From NCBI RefSeq assembly GCF_009745975.1, contig NZ_WHOL01000099.1:1-57074 (forward strand): a stretch of 57,074 nt of DNA. Direction: 5' to 3'. A program made the position numbers and the translations under genes. Below the pieces are notes generated by a model. That model saw nothing but the letters and a program-made list of their open reading frames with translations. It searched no databases and was not told the DNA's origin. The stretch is from Actinokineospora pegani. GTDB taxonomy: Bacteria; Actinomycetota; Actinomycetes; Mycobacteriales; Pseudonocardiaceae. Within the stretch, counting starts at the first letter, position 1. Each line of letters begins with the position of its first letter. Positions 17,051-24,904 of the stretch are shown piece by piece.

Positions 17051-17180
17051 GCTCGCGCTCGGTCACCACCGCGTCCGCCCCGCTCCCACATCGTGGAGCG
17101 GCGTGCGCGCGGGTGCGATACTCGTTCGAGCGCGAGCTCGCATTGTCGAATTCCTATGTGTCGACCCGTGGGAGAGCCGA

Positions 17181-18359
17181 ATGGGTGACGTGGACTGGGT
17201 GGCCAGGGCTCGCCAGGTCGCCGCTCGGCTGGCCGAGGACGCCGTGCGGCGCGAGGCCAAGGGCGCGGAGCCGGTGGCCGAGATCGAGGAGCTGCGCTCG
17301 GCCGGGCTGCTCGCGCTGACCATCCCGACCGGGCTGGGCGGGCAGGGGCAGGGCTGGCGCACCGCGTTCGCCGTCGTCGGCGAGATCGCCGCCGCCGACG
17401 CCTCCATCGGCCACCTGCTCGGCTACCACTACCTGCAGTTGTGGCGGCCCTGGCTGTTCAGCGCGCCCGAGCGCGCCACCGAGCTGGCCAGGCGGACCGC
17501 CGCCAACGACTGGTTCTGGGCCGGGGTGTCCAACCCGCGCGACCAGGCCTTGATCCTCACCGACGCCCCGGGCGGCGGGTTCGCCTGCGACGGCGTGAAG
17601 TTCTTCGCCACCGGGGCCAGCGTCGCCGACCGGCTCGTCGTCAGCGCCCTGCACCCGCCGACCGGCCGCAAGCTCACCTTCGTGCTCGACGCGGGCGCGC
17701 CGGGACTGCGCTACCTCGGCGACTGGGACAACCTCGGCCAGCGCCTGTCGGCCAGCGGCGGCGTCGAGTTCACCTCGGTCCGGGTCGACCCCGCCGACCT
17801 CCTCGACCGCGCCGACGACCCGGACGACCCGGAGGCCCCGCGCGGCACCCTGATCAGCCTCGGCTTCCAGCTCGCGCTCACCCAGGTGCTCGCGGGCCTG
17901 GGCAGGGGCGCGCTGCGCACCGGGGCCGCCTACACCCGGGAGAAGGCCCGCGCCTGGCCGACGTCCGGTGTGGACAGCGCGGTCGAGGACACGCACACCC
18001 AGGCCGCCTACGGCACGCTCAGCGCCCGCCTCGCCGCGGCCGAGCTGCTCGTCGACCGCGCCGTGGTCGCGTTCGCCGACGCCGACGCGCTGGGGGTCGG
18101 GCTGGACCCGGTGCGGCGCGGCGAACTGGGCGTGCTGGTGTCGCAGGCGAAGGTGCTCGTCTCGGAGCTGGCCGTCGAGATCAGCTCCCGGGTGTTCGAG
18201 GTGACCGGCGCGCGCGCCACCGCCGCCCGCGTCGGCCTGGACCGCTTCTGGCGCAACGCCCGCACGCTGACCCTGCACGACCCGACCGTCTACAAGGCCG
18301 CCGAGGTCGGCAGGCACGTGCTCACCGGCGCGCTGCCGAGGCCGGACGGCTACAGCTGA
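17181..18359 (+). CDS. acyl-CoA dehydrogenase-fold flavin monooxygenase (DszC/SfnB-like)
   Basis: This 392-residue protein has an acyl-CoA dehydrogenase N-terminal domain (EELRSAGLLALTIPTGLGGQ), the segment IAAADASIGHLLGYHYLQLW typical of the DszC/SfnB desulfurising monooxygenase branch, a middle beta domain (FACDGVKFFATGA) and a C-terminal helical domain lacking an obvious catalytic Glu. Such enzymes use reduced flavin and O2 to oxidise sulfur compounds. The stop overlaps the mtnA start in TGATG, so it is translationally coupled to methionine salvage. This suggests it oxidises a methylthio compound or recovers sulfur. The reaction itself is inferred. Confidence 0.82.
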   Translation: MGDVDWVARARQVAARLAEDAVRREAKGAEPVAEIEELRSAGLLALTIPTGLGGQGQGWRTAFAVVGEIAAADASIGHLLGYHYLQLWRPWLFSAPERATELARRTAANDWFWAGVSNPRDQALILTDAPGGGFACDGVKFFATGASVADRLVVSALHPPTGRKLTFVLDAGAPGLRYLGDWDNLGQRLSASGGVEFTSVRVDPADLLDRADDPDDPEAPRGTLISLGFQLALTQVLAGLGRGALRTGAAYTREKARAWPTSGVDSAVEDTHTQAAYGTLSARLAAAELLVDRAVVAFADADALGVGLDPVRRGELGVLVSQAKVLVSELAVEISSRVFEVTGARATAARVGLDRFWRNARTLTLHDPTVYKAAEVGRHVLTGALPRPDGYS

Positions 18360-19381
18360 TGGCGCCGCGCATCGTCCCGGCCCTGGCCGACAGCGTGCGG
18401 CTGACCGAGGACGCCGTGCTCATCCTCGACCGCAGGTGCTTCCCGTTCCGCCGCGAGTGGGTGCGCTGCGCCGACGTGGGCGCCGTCGCGCGCGCGATCT
18501 CCGACATGGTCACCCAGTCGTCCGGGCCGTACTTCGCCGCGCTGTACGGGATGGTCCTGGCCGCCCGCGCCGCCGCCGGGCTGCCGCCGGAGCTCGCGCG
18601 CGCCGAGTTGGACCGGGCGGGCGCGGTGCTGGTGGCCAGCCGCTCGACCAACAACCACCTGGGCAAGGCCGTGCGCGCCGTCCTCGGGGCCGTCGACGCG
18701 GCCCCGGGCCCCGACCTCGTCGCCGCCGCGACGGCCGGGGCGCAGGCGGGGGCGGCGGTCTACCACGCCCGCAGCCGGTCGCTGGGGGAGCACACGGCCA
18801 AGCTGCTGCCGCCCGGCGCGCGCGTGCTGACGCACTGCTGGGCCGACGCCTACCTCATCGAGACGGTCAACGCCGTGCGGGCCCTGGGCAACGAGATCTC
18901 CTTCTACTGCACCGAGACCCGCCCGTACCTGCAAGGCGCGCGGCTGACCGCCGAGACCCTGGCCGAGATGGGCGTCGACACCACGCTCATCACCGACGGC
19001 ATGGGCGCCGCCGTGCTGTCCACAGGGGACGTCGACGCGCTGGTCACCGCCGCCGACCGGGTCACCATGGACGGGCACGTGGTCAACAAGGTCGGCACGC
19101 TCGGCCTCGCGGTGGCCGCGCACGCCTTCGGCGTCCCGTTCCTGGCCCAGGTGCAGGCCCCCGACCCGGCCGCCCCGACCGCGGCCGACGTGCCCATCGA
19201 GCACCGCCCCGGCGCCGAGGTGCTGCACACCCTCGGCGTGCGCACCGCCAGCGACCGGGTGCGCGGGCACTACCCGGCCTTCGACGTGACACCCCCGCGG
19301 TTCGTGGGGACAGTGGTGACCGACCGGGGCCCGTTCGCCCCGGGCTCGTTGGCCGACTACCACCGGGAAGGCAGTTCGTGA
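18359..19381 (+). CDS. mtnA: S-methyl-5-thioribose-1-phosphate isomerase-like (MtnA/eIF2B family), divergent
   Basis: The C-terminal half of this 340-residue protein is clearly MtnA/eIF2B-like: ARVLTHCWAD (catalytic-Cys region), ETRPYLQGARLTAETL, LITDGMGAAVL and AADRVTMDGHVVNKVGT (catalytic-Asp region). The N-terminal half is atypical. The usual RGAPAIG segment is absent and STNNHLGKAVRAV replaces RPTAVNL. It should isomerise methylthioribose 1-phosphate to methylthioribulose 1-phosphate, which fits mtnC, mtnB and mtnD following in the same operon. The divergence leaves room for a related aldose-phosphate substrate. Confidence 0.78.
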   Translation: MAPRIVPALADSVRLTEDAVLILDRRCFPFRREWVRCADVGAVARAISDMVTQSSGPYFAALYGMVLAARAAAGLPPELARAELDRAGAVLVASRSTNNHLGKAVRAVLGAVDAAPGPDLVAAATAGAQAGAAVYHARSRSLGEHTAKLLPPGARVLTHCWADAYLIETVNAVRALGNEISFYCTETRPYLQGARLTAETLAEMGVDTTLITDGMGAAVLSTGDVDALVTAADRVTMDGHVVNKVGTLGLAVAAHAFGVPFLAQVQAPDPAAPTAADVPIEHRPGAEVLHTLGVRTASDRVRGHYPAFDVTPPRFVGTVVTDRGPFAPGSLADYHREGSS

Positions 19382-20097
19382 CCCACACGCTCCGCGCGGC
19401 ATGGCTCGTCCTGGACATCGAGGGCACCCTGATGCCCACCAGCGCCGTCCACGTCGGCCTCTACGACTTCGCCCGGCCCCGGCTCGGGCCGTGGATCGAC
19501 GAGCACCCCGACTCCGACCTGGTCCGCTCGGCCGTGGCGCGCACCAGGGCCGAGGCCGGGCTGCCCGGGTCCGCGACCACCGCCGAGGTCGTCGCGGTGC
19601 TGCACCGGTGGATGGCCAAGGACCGCAAGGCCGCGCCGCTCAAGGACCTGCAGGGCGAGATCTGGCGGGCCGGGTACGCCTCGGGCGAGCTCGTCTCGGA
19701 GTACTTCCCCGACGTGGTGCCCGCCCTGCGCGCCTGGCACAGCGCTGGGCTGGCGCTGGCGGTGTTCTCCTCCGGCTCGGTCACCGGCCAGGTCGCCTCG
19801 TTCTCCAACACCACCGACGGCGACCTCACCCCGCTGTTCCGCCACCACTTCGACACCGTCAACGCTGGCCCCAAGCGCGCGGCCACGTCCTACGAGGTGA
19901 TCCGCTCCGCGCTCGGCGCCGGGGAACCGGGGTCGGTGCTGTTCCTGTCCGACGTGCCCGCCGAACTCGACGCCGCGGCGGCGGACGGCTGGCAGACCGC
20001 GGGCCTGGCCCGGCCCGGCGAGCCCTTCGCGGACGCGGACTTCGGCGACCACCTGGCCGTGCGGTCGTTCGACGAGATCCGGGTCGAGCGGGCATGA
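19378..20097 (+). CDS. mtnC: acireductone synthase (enolase-phosphatase)
   Basis: The GTG at 19378 overlaps the mtnA stop (GTGA). The 239-residue HAD-superfamily protein has motif I LVLDIEGTLMPTS (Asp nucleophile with the Glu characteristic of MtnC), motif II FSSGSV, the Lys of motif III in GPKRAATSYEVI and motif IV LFLSDVPAELDAA. It converts diketo-methylthiopentyl phosphate to acireductone by enolisation and dephosphorylation. Its place between mtnA and mtnB is consistent with the pathway. Confidence 0.93.
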   Translation: MTHTLRAAWLVLDIEGTLMPTSAVHVGLYDFARPRLGPWIDEHPDSDLVRSAVARTRAEAGLPGSATTAEVVAVLHRWMAKDRKAAPLKDLQGEIWRAGYASGELVSEYFPDVVPALRAWHSAGLALAVFSSGSVTGQVASFSNTTDGDLTPLFRHHFDTVNAGPKRAATSYEVIRSALGAGEPGSVLFLSDVPAELDAAAADGWQTAGLARPGEPFADADFGDHLAVRSFDEIRVERA

Positions 20098-20699
20098 CGG
20101 CCGGGCTGTCGGAGGCGGGGCGGCAACTCGCCGCCGAGTCGGCCCGGTTCGCCGCCCTGGGCTGGATGCGCGGCACGTCGGGCAACCTGTCGGTGACGCT
20201 CTCGCGCGACCCGCTGCGGCTCGCCGTCACCGCCAGCGGCCTGGACAAGGGCGAGCTGACCGAGGCCGACGTGGTCGTGGTCGACGCGGACGGCGCGGCG
20301 GTGTCGGGCGAGCTGACCCCGTCGGCGGAAGCTGGACTGCACGCCAGGATCGCTGCGGTGGCGGGCGCCGGCGCGGTGGTGCACCTGCACCAACTCGCCC
20401 CCGTCATCGCCGCCGAGCGCAACCCCCGCGGCATCGTCCTGCGCGACCTGGAGATGCTCAAGGGCTTCGGCCGCGCCGCCCACGACGACGAGGTCGTCAT
20501 CCCCGTCGTGCCCAACAGCCAGGACATGCGCGTCCTGGGCGACGCCTTCGCCGCGGGCTTCGACCCGGCCACACCCGCGCTGGTGGTCGCCCGGCACGGG
20601 GTGTACGTGTGGGGCGAGGACCTGCGCCAGGCCCGCCACCGCGCGGAGTGCCTGGAGTGGCTGCTGCGCTTCGCCAACGCACTGCCGGAAGGAGCCTGA
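20094..20699 (+). CDS. mtnB: methylthioribulose-1-phosphate dehydratase
   Basis: This 201-residue class II aldolase-fold protein starts at the ATG overlapping the mtnC stop (ATGA). Family features are GWMRGTSGNLS, TASGLDKGELTEADVV, the catalytic/metal region PSAEAGLHARI and VVHLHQLAP (zinc His pair), and the third His in VARHGVYVWGED. It dehydrates methylthioribulose 1-phosphate in the methionine salvage pathway. It is followed one base later by mtnD. Confidence 0.93.
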   Translation: MTAGLSEAGRQLAAESARFAALGWMRGTSGNLSVTLSRDPLRLAVTASGLDKGELTEADVVVVDADGAAVSGELTPSAEAGLHARIAAVAGAGAVVHLHQLAPVIAAERNPRGIVLRDLEMLKGFGRAAHDDEVVIPVVPNSQDMRVLGDAFAAGFDPATPALVVARHGVYVWGEDLRQARHRAECLEWLLRFANALPEGA

Positions 20700-20700
20700 C

Positions 20701-21267
20701 ATGACCCTGCTGACCGTCTGGCCCGAGGACGACCCCACCCGGGTCCTGCTCCGCACCACCGATCCCGCTGAGATCGCGGACGTCCTGGGGCGCTTGGGTG
20801 TTCGCTTCTCCCGCTGGCCCCTGGCCGACCTCCCGGCCACCCCGACTCCCGACCAGGTCCTCACCGCCTACCGGGAGCGGATCGACGAGGTCAACGCCCG
20901 AGAGGGCTACACCCACGTCGACGCCGTGGCCCTGTCCCCGGAGACCCCGGAGTCCGACCGCCGAGCCGCTCGAGCGAAGTTCCTCACCGAGCACACCCAC
21001 GACGACGACGAGGACCGGTTCTTCGCCAAGGGCAGCGGGGTCTTCTACCTGCACATGGACGCCAAGGTCCACGCCGTCCTGTGTGAAGCCGGAGATCTGC
21101 TCAGCGTGCCCGCCAAGACCACGCACTGGTTCGACATGGGCACCGCGCCCGACTACGTCTCCGTCCGCTTCTTCCACGATGAGGAGGGGTGGGTCGCCTC
21201 CTTCCGAGAGGACTCCATCGCCCACGCTTTCCCGACCTACGACGAGCTAGCCGCCTCCCGCGACTGA
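20701..21267 (+). CDS. mtnD: acireductone dioxygenase
   Basis: This 188-residue cupin is the right size for ARD. Metal ligands are in EHTHDDDEDRFF (His, His, Glu) and TTHWFDMG (final His). KGSGVFYLH is the core cupin strand. With Fe2+ it yields the keto acid precursor of methionine and formate. With Ni2+ it yields CO, formate and methylthiopropionate. It is the last gene of the visible operon. The aminotransferase step (mtnE) and the upstream MTA phosphorylase or nucleosidase are not in this window. Confidence 0.95.
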   Translation: MTLLTVWPEDDPTRVLLRTTDPAEIADVLGRLGVRFSRWPLADLPATPTPDQVLTAYRERIDEVNAREGYTHVDAVALSPETPESDRRAARAKFLTEHTHDDDEDRFFAKGSGVFYLHMDAKVHAVLCEAGDLLSVPAKTTHWFDMGTAPDYVSVRFFHDEEGWVASFREDSIAHAFPTYDELAASRD

Positions 21268-21285
21268 GTGGGGTACCGGATCGGG

Positions 21286-21633
21286 TCAGGTGGAAGGGGA
21301 ATCTGAGCCAAGACGGACGGTTGCGACGTCTGACCATTCGTGGGCTTTGTGGTCGCGGTTCAGGTTGATGAGCGACACCGTGGAGATGGTGACCTCGGCG
21401 GTGTGGCTGCCGCACTTGTCGAGAGCGTGAGCGACGGGTGCGGCCGGTCCGGCGGAGTTCGAGTAGCCGAGCGTCACGTGGGCACGGAAGCCGTCCGCTG
21501 TGCCGTATCGCGCGAGCAGCTCGGCGACCTGCGGCTGGTCTGCGAAGGTGAAATGCCAGGTGTAGAAGGACCGGCCCACCTTCCAGCCGGGACGCCACCA
21601 CCAGTGATCACGCATGGGTGCCGAAGCGGACAC
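21286..21633 (-). pseudogene. internally deleted 2'-5' RNA ligase family gene
   Basis: The GTG at 21633 has AAGGGGG upstream. The N-terminus (MRDHWWWRPGWKVGRSFYTW, residues 7-26) and C-terminus (FRAHVTLGYSN and INLNRDHKAHEWSDVATVRL) match an actinobacterial 2'-5' RNA ligase-like phosphoesterase of about 190 residues. Only 115 residues remain, and ARYG runs straight into TADGFRAHVTLGYS. Roughly 80-90 residues, including the first HxT motif (WLHLT in relatives), are missing in frame. With one of the two catalytic motifs gone it should be inactive. The family recollection is mine and not searched. Confidence 0.6.
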
Positions 21634-21845
21634 GCGACCCCCTTCGCTCAGCCTGTCAATTCTGCCACGACTAGTTGTTTGTTGTCGGGTACAGACATGC
21701 ACTGAGTGTGGGCAGGCCATCACCATCTCGGTGGCTGTCCGCCGGTCTGCTCCCGTCTGCCCCGGTCTGCACCGTCATGCCCCGTGATCTGCGCTGATCA
21801 GTTCCTCAGACGCCAGCACAGTGGAAGCCTGAGAAAGAGGTCGTA

Positions 21846-22179
21846 GTGAAGTTTGGTTACTTCTTGCAGAAGATCACCGGCTCAAGCCGGAACGGTCGGG
21901 AGCACTGGGAGGTTGTTCGTTTCACCGAGCTGGGCCTCGACGTCCGGAACATCCAGGAGGAGGCGGTCACGCGCGCCATCGCGGAGATGCGCACCTGGGC
22001 CGACGAGCACCTGGCGGCGCACCTGGGTTATTACGGGCTGTTCAACATCTGCCTCGCCACACAGGGAGGCGAAGGCTTCCCTGACGCATTAGGAATGCCG
22101 GGCAATGCTGGAAGGTGCGCAGCTACGAACCGGGTACGTCGAGGACATGCGCCTGCGGCCTGCGGTCGCCTCCGTTTGA
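21846..22179 (+). pseudogene. unrecognised gene, apparently frameshifted
   Basis: A GTG start at 21846 follows a good AAAGAGG site. The frame codes plausibly for about 85 residues (FTELGLDVRNIQEEAVTRAI, then HLAAHLGYYGLFNICLAT) up to near 22100. After that, codon quality moves to the +1 frame, which reads MLEGAQLRTGYVEDMRLRPA and ends at the TGA at 22177-22179, just before a hairpin terminator. A single-base shift between 22093 and 22105 would join the parts into one protein of about 110 residues. Its early codons are less GC-rich than the surroundings. I do not recognise the family. Confidence 0.45.
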
Positions 22180-22196
22180 GCACGGGCCTCGGCAAA

Positions 22197-22220
22197 CAGC
22201 CCCGGGCGAGCCCGGGGCTG
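22197..22220. terminator. hairpin terminator between convergent genes
   Basis: cagccccggg (22197-22206) and cccggggctg (22211-22220) form a perfect 10-bp stem with a 4-nt loop. On the minus strand it is followed by TTTGCC. It lies between the end of the frameshifted gene and the end of the small peptide gene. Confidence 0.75.
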
Positions 22221-22236
22221 TCCTGTGCTCACACCC

Positions 22237-22389
22237 CTACCGCGCCTCGGCGATCCGGTGGTCGAGCACGTCACTGGTCGACGGCGCCTCGGCGGCCTGG
22301 GCTGAGAGCGTCATCCCGGCCAGGATCCCGATGGCGAACGCCGCCGACACCGTCGTGACCAGGGTCCGCAGCGAACAGAGGATCTTCAC
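22237..22389 (-). CDS. putative secreted small peptide (50 aa)
   Basis: The GTG at 22389 has an excellent AAGGAGG site seven bases away, which decides the start. The product is a 50-residue precursor: basic n-region MKILCSLR, hydrophobic core TLVTTVSAAFAIGILAGM and AQA signal-peptidase-like site near residue 32. This would leave an 18-residue mature peptide (AEAPSTSDVLDHRIAEAR). A hairpin terminator follows. It is divergent from a large XRE regulator and shares with it a region rich in GTGTGC/GCACAC repeats. The function is unknown. A signalling peptide or small envelope protein are both possible. Confidence 0.6.
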   Translation of the reverse strand: MKILCSLRTLVTTVSAAFAIGILAGMTLSAQAAEAPSTSDVLDHRIAEAR

Positions 22390-22490
22390 GGTGGTCACCT
22401 CCTTCGAGCCCGGCACCACTCCCCGGCGTGCCGGGCGGGCAGAGTCGCGGGTCCTGAGCGGTGGGACCGCCCATGTGCGGCTCTGCACCA

Positions 22491-22506
22491 AGTGTGCGTG
22501 CACACT
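22491..22506. promoter_or_regulatory. inverted repeat, likely operator
   Basis: AGTGTGC-GT-GCACACT is a perfect 7-bp inverted repeat, 102 bases upstream of the peptide start. The same words recur at 22582-22611 in front of the XRE regulator gene. Confidence 0.6.
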
Positions 22507-22593
22507 CGCGATCTGGCAATGGAAATCTGCCGCGATGTCCTAAAAATGTCCGATCCACCATGGCATTCCCACAGGTGGTAGAGTGTGCACCTG

Positions 22594-22611
22594 TGTGCAG
22601 GCACGTGCACA
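22594..22611. promoter_or_regulatory. second inverted repeat, likely autoregulatory operator
   Basis: TGTGCA-N6-TGCACA ends 12 bases before the ATG of the XRE regulator. It is preceded by another gtgtgcac word at 22583-22590. It overlaps the region where RNA polymerase or the ribosome must act, which is consistent with autorepression. Confidence 0.55.
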
Positions 22612-22623
22612 GAAGGGTCTGGC

Positions 22624-24105
22624 ATGAGTGCTGACACCGGTAGCCCCGCCCCGCCCCCCTCGGCGCGGGCGACGCTGCGCAAGCAGATCCAGGCGGCCGT
22701 GCGCGGGGCCCGCCAGGCCAAGGACCTCACCCAGGCCGAGCTGGGCAAGCGGCTGGGGGTCAGCCGGTTCGTGGTCAACCGGATCGAGGCGGGGGCGACC
22801 GATCTGACGCCCGCCATCGCCGAGCAGTTGGAGGCCGAGCTCGGGCTGGCGGAGCTGCGGACACTGGTCGCCGACCGCGACCGGCTGGTGCCGGTGGCCG
22901 ACACCGGGCGCGACGCGGTGGTGGGGCGGGTGTTGGGCAGGCGCGGGTTGCGCAGGGTGCGGGTCGTCCTCGCCGACACGCTGGACCTGCGGTCGCTGGT
23001 GGCGACCTGGGCCGACGGGGACCTCGCGCTGGTGGCGCACGACGTGTCGATCGTGGTGCCGACCGCGCGGCGGGAGCGGGAGCTGTTCGGGGAGCAGGAC
23101 TCGCTGCACGGGCACATCGAGTACCAGCTCAAGCGCGTCTCCGACCTGAAGAAGTCGCACCACTACGCCGCCGGGAGCCTGCACCTGTACGAGTCCGACC
23201 TGGTGATCGCGCCGATGGTGCTCGCCGAGACGCGCACCGGCGTGGAGAGCGCCGTCTGGGCGCCGGTCACCCTGTCCGACTCCTCGGCGCTGCCGGTCGG
23301 GACCAGCGTGGACCGCGCGGTCTTCGCCGGGCTCAGCGCCCACTTCGACACCCTGGTCACCGGTGAGGAGCTGCTCAGCAACGAGGCGCTGTGCCACGTC
23401 GAGGCCGGGCCGGGCGGGCGGGGGCCGGTGTTCACCCGCTACTTCACCGTCGGCGAGGACCAGGAGGAGGACGTCGACGAGCGCGAGGGCCAGGCCACCG
23501 CGCTGGTCCTCGTCGTCGCGCTGTGCCCGCGGGCCAGCCACGGCGTCGCCCGCCGGGTGATCACCTACCGCAGGCTGCACTCGCGGCTGGACCGCCAGCC
23601 GTCGTTCTTCAGCAACACCGTCACCGACGTCGACGTGCGGCGGGCCAAGGACCTGGCCGAGGGCGCCCCCGGCGACGGGCAGCGCTCGACCCGGTCCGCG
23701 CTGGCCTCGGCCCTGGACATCAACCCGTACCTGGCCAGGACCGGCGGCACGCTGCCGGACCTGGCCTTCCAGCTCGCCGCCCGGCGGGAGATGTCGATGT
23801 TCGGCCTCGACATCTCCCCGGAGCGGTTCACCCCGGTCGAGGTGCCGGAGGAGCTGTGGCTGGTGGGCAAGGGGCCGGTGGCCGGGCGGCGGCGGGCGGC
23901 GCTGGCCCCCCGGCTGTTCGTGCTCGAGCTCGAGGACCGCGGCGGCGTCCCGGAGCTGGCGGCGTTGCAGGCCAGGGCGGACATCGACCCGCACGGCGTC
24001 CGGGACTACGTCGACGAGCCCGACCTCAACGACTTCCTGGTGCAGGCCCGCGACATGGGCTGGCTGGAGCGGTGGTTCCGCGAGCTCGGCATCGCCGAGC
24101 GCTGA
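22624..24105 (+). CDS. XRE-type HTH regulator with a large C-terminal domain of unknown function
   Basis: This 493-residue protein starts at the ATG with GAAGGG upstream. Residues about 20-75 are an XRE/Cro helix-turn-helix (KDLTQAELGKRLGVSRFVVN). The remaining 400 or so residues form no domain I recognise. Notable stretches are LVAHDVSIVVPTARRERELF, GHIEYQLKRVSDLKKSHHYA and LHLYESDLVIAPMVLAETRT, which hint at a phospholipase-D-like or ligand-sensing fold, but no paired HKD motif is seen. It is divergent from the 50-aa peptide gene across shared inverted repeats, so it probably controls both itself and the peptide. Confidence 0.75.
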   Translation: MSADTGSPAPPPSARATLRKQIQAAVRGARQAKDLTQAELGKRLGVSRFVVNRIEAGATDLTPAIAEQLEAELGLAELRTLVADRDRLVPVADTGRDAVVGRVLGRRGLRRVRVVLADTLDLRSLVATWADGDLALVAHDVSIVVPTARRERELFGEQDSLHGHIEYQLKRVSDLKKSHHYAAGSLHLYESDLVIAPMVLAETRTGVESAVWAPVTLSDSSALPVGTSVDRAVFAGLSAHFDTLVTGEELLSNEALCHVEAGPGGRGPVFTRYFTVGEDQEEDVDEREGQATALVLVVALCPRASHGVARRVITYRRLHSRLDRQPSFFSNTVTDVDVRRAKDLAEGAPGDGQRSTRSALASALDINPYLARTGGTLPDLAFQLAARREMSMFGLDISPERFTPVEVPEELWLVGKGPVAGRRRAALAPRLFVLELEDRGGVPELAALQARADIDPHGVRDYVDEPDLNDFLVQARDMGWLERWFRELGIAER

Positions 24106-24122
24106 GCGGGCCCGCGCCCAGG

Positions 24123-24632
24123 TCAGCCGACCCGGACGTCGACGCAGGCGTAGAAGGCGTTCGCGGTGTCGGCGATGTTCCACACCGCGAGCACCTTCTG
24201 CTCGCCGGGGAACCGGCTGAGGTCGACCGCGTGGGTCACGGTCGACCCGGGCCGCGCGCCGCCGTCGTCGACCTCGGTCACCAGGGTGTCGCCCACGTAG
24301 TACTGCCACGTGCTGGTCGCGTGCCGCGCGGTCAGGGTCCAGGTGAAGTGCGCCCGGCCGCCGACCGGCGTCGCGGGCCAGTCGCGGGACTCGTCGCCGA
24401 GCGCGGCGAAGCGGGCGTTGCCGCCGTCGCACGCGCGCAGGCCCTTGGGGCCCTCGACGCTCTGCGGCTCGTACTGGATCTCACCGCACCCGGGGACGAC
24501 CCCGGTCGCGCAGTTGGCCTGGCGGCTGGGCGGGCTGTTCACGTACCCGTGCGCGAGGGCCGGGGTGGCCGGGACGGCCAGCCAGAGCAGGGGGGTGGCG
24601 GCGACGACGGCGACGGTGCGGGGGAATCCCAT
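24123..24632 (-). CDS. lytic polysaccharide monooxygenase, AA10 (chitin/cellulose-active)
   Basis: The ATG at 24632 with GAGGAG upstream gives 169 residues. After a signal peptide ending PALA the mature protein begins HGYVNSPPSRQANC, so the N-terminal His of the copper histidine brace is exposed by cleavage. The second His is in GGRAHFTWTL and the axial Phe/Tyr region in WNIADTANAFYACVDV. It oxidatively cleaves crystalline chitin or cellulose outside the cell. It is single-domain, with no separate carbohydrate-binding module. A DasR-type palindrome lies 74 bases upstream, favouring chitin. Confidence 0.93.
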   Translation of the reverse strand: MGFPRTVAVVAATPLLWLAVPATPALAHGYVNSPPSRQANCATGVVPGCGEIQYEPQSVEGPKGLRACDGGNARFAALGDESRDWPATPVGGRAHFTWTLTARHATSTWQYYVGDTLVTEVDDGGARPGSTVTHAVDLSRFPGEQKVLAVWNIADTANAFYACVDVRVG

Positions 24633-24705
24633 GGGGCTGCTCCTCGGGGTGTGCGTCCACGCCCGGGTGGGGCGGGGCGGCCGGACCAGGGGCTGAGCGG
24701 GAGTG

Positions 24706-24717
24706 TGGTCTAGACCA
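24706..24717. promoter_or_regulatory. DasR-responsive element (dre)-like operator
   Basis: TGGTCTAGACCA is a perfect 12-bp palindrome and matches the core of the consensus I recall for the GntR regulator DasR, which controls chitin and N-acetylglucosamine genes in streptomycetes. It sits in the promoter region of the LPMO gene. DasR itself is not in this window. Confidence 0.7.
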
Positions 24718-24904
24718 TAGGTCGACAATTGACGGCACGTCAAGGAAGTGGGTGGACTGGTCACGGCGGTCGGGAATCCCGTCCCGGTGAGCGTTGTCGG
24801 ACCCGCCGGATACCCTCCGGTACGTTGGGACACCTGTTCGAGTCCGGACACGGGCCGGGACGCGGGGGAGTGCACGCAGACATGGGAGTGCGAGGGGTGC
24901 GGGT

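Noticed and set aside
22180-22358. Extension of the 21846 gene to 22358 in its first frame
   Set aside because: The extension has poor codon use and crosses a terminator hairpin and the peptide gene on the other strand. The +1 frame ending at 22179 is better.
24794-24904. Upstream extension of parE to 24794
   Set aside because: The extra residues are basic low-complexity sequence. The GTG at 24905 has a ribosome binding site and matches family N-termini.
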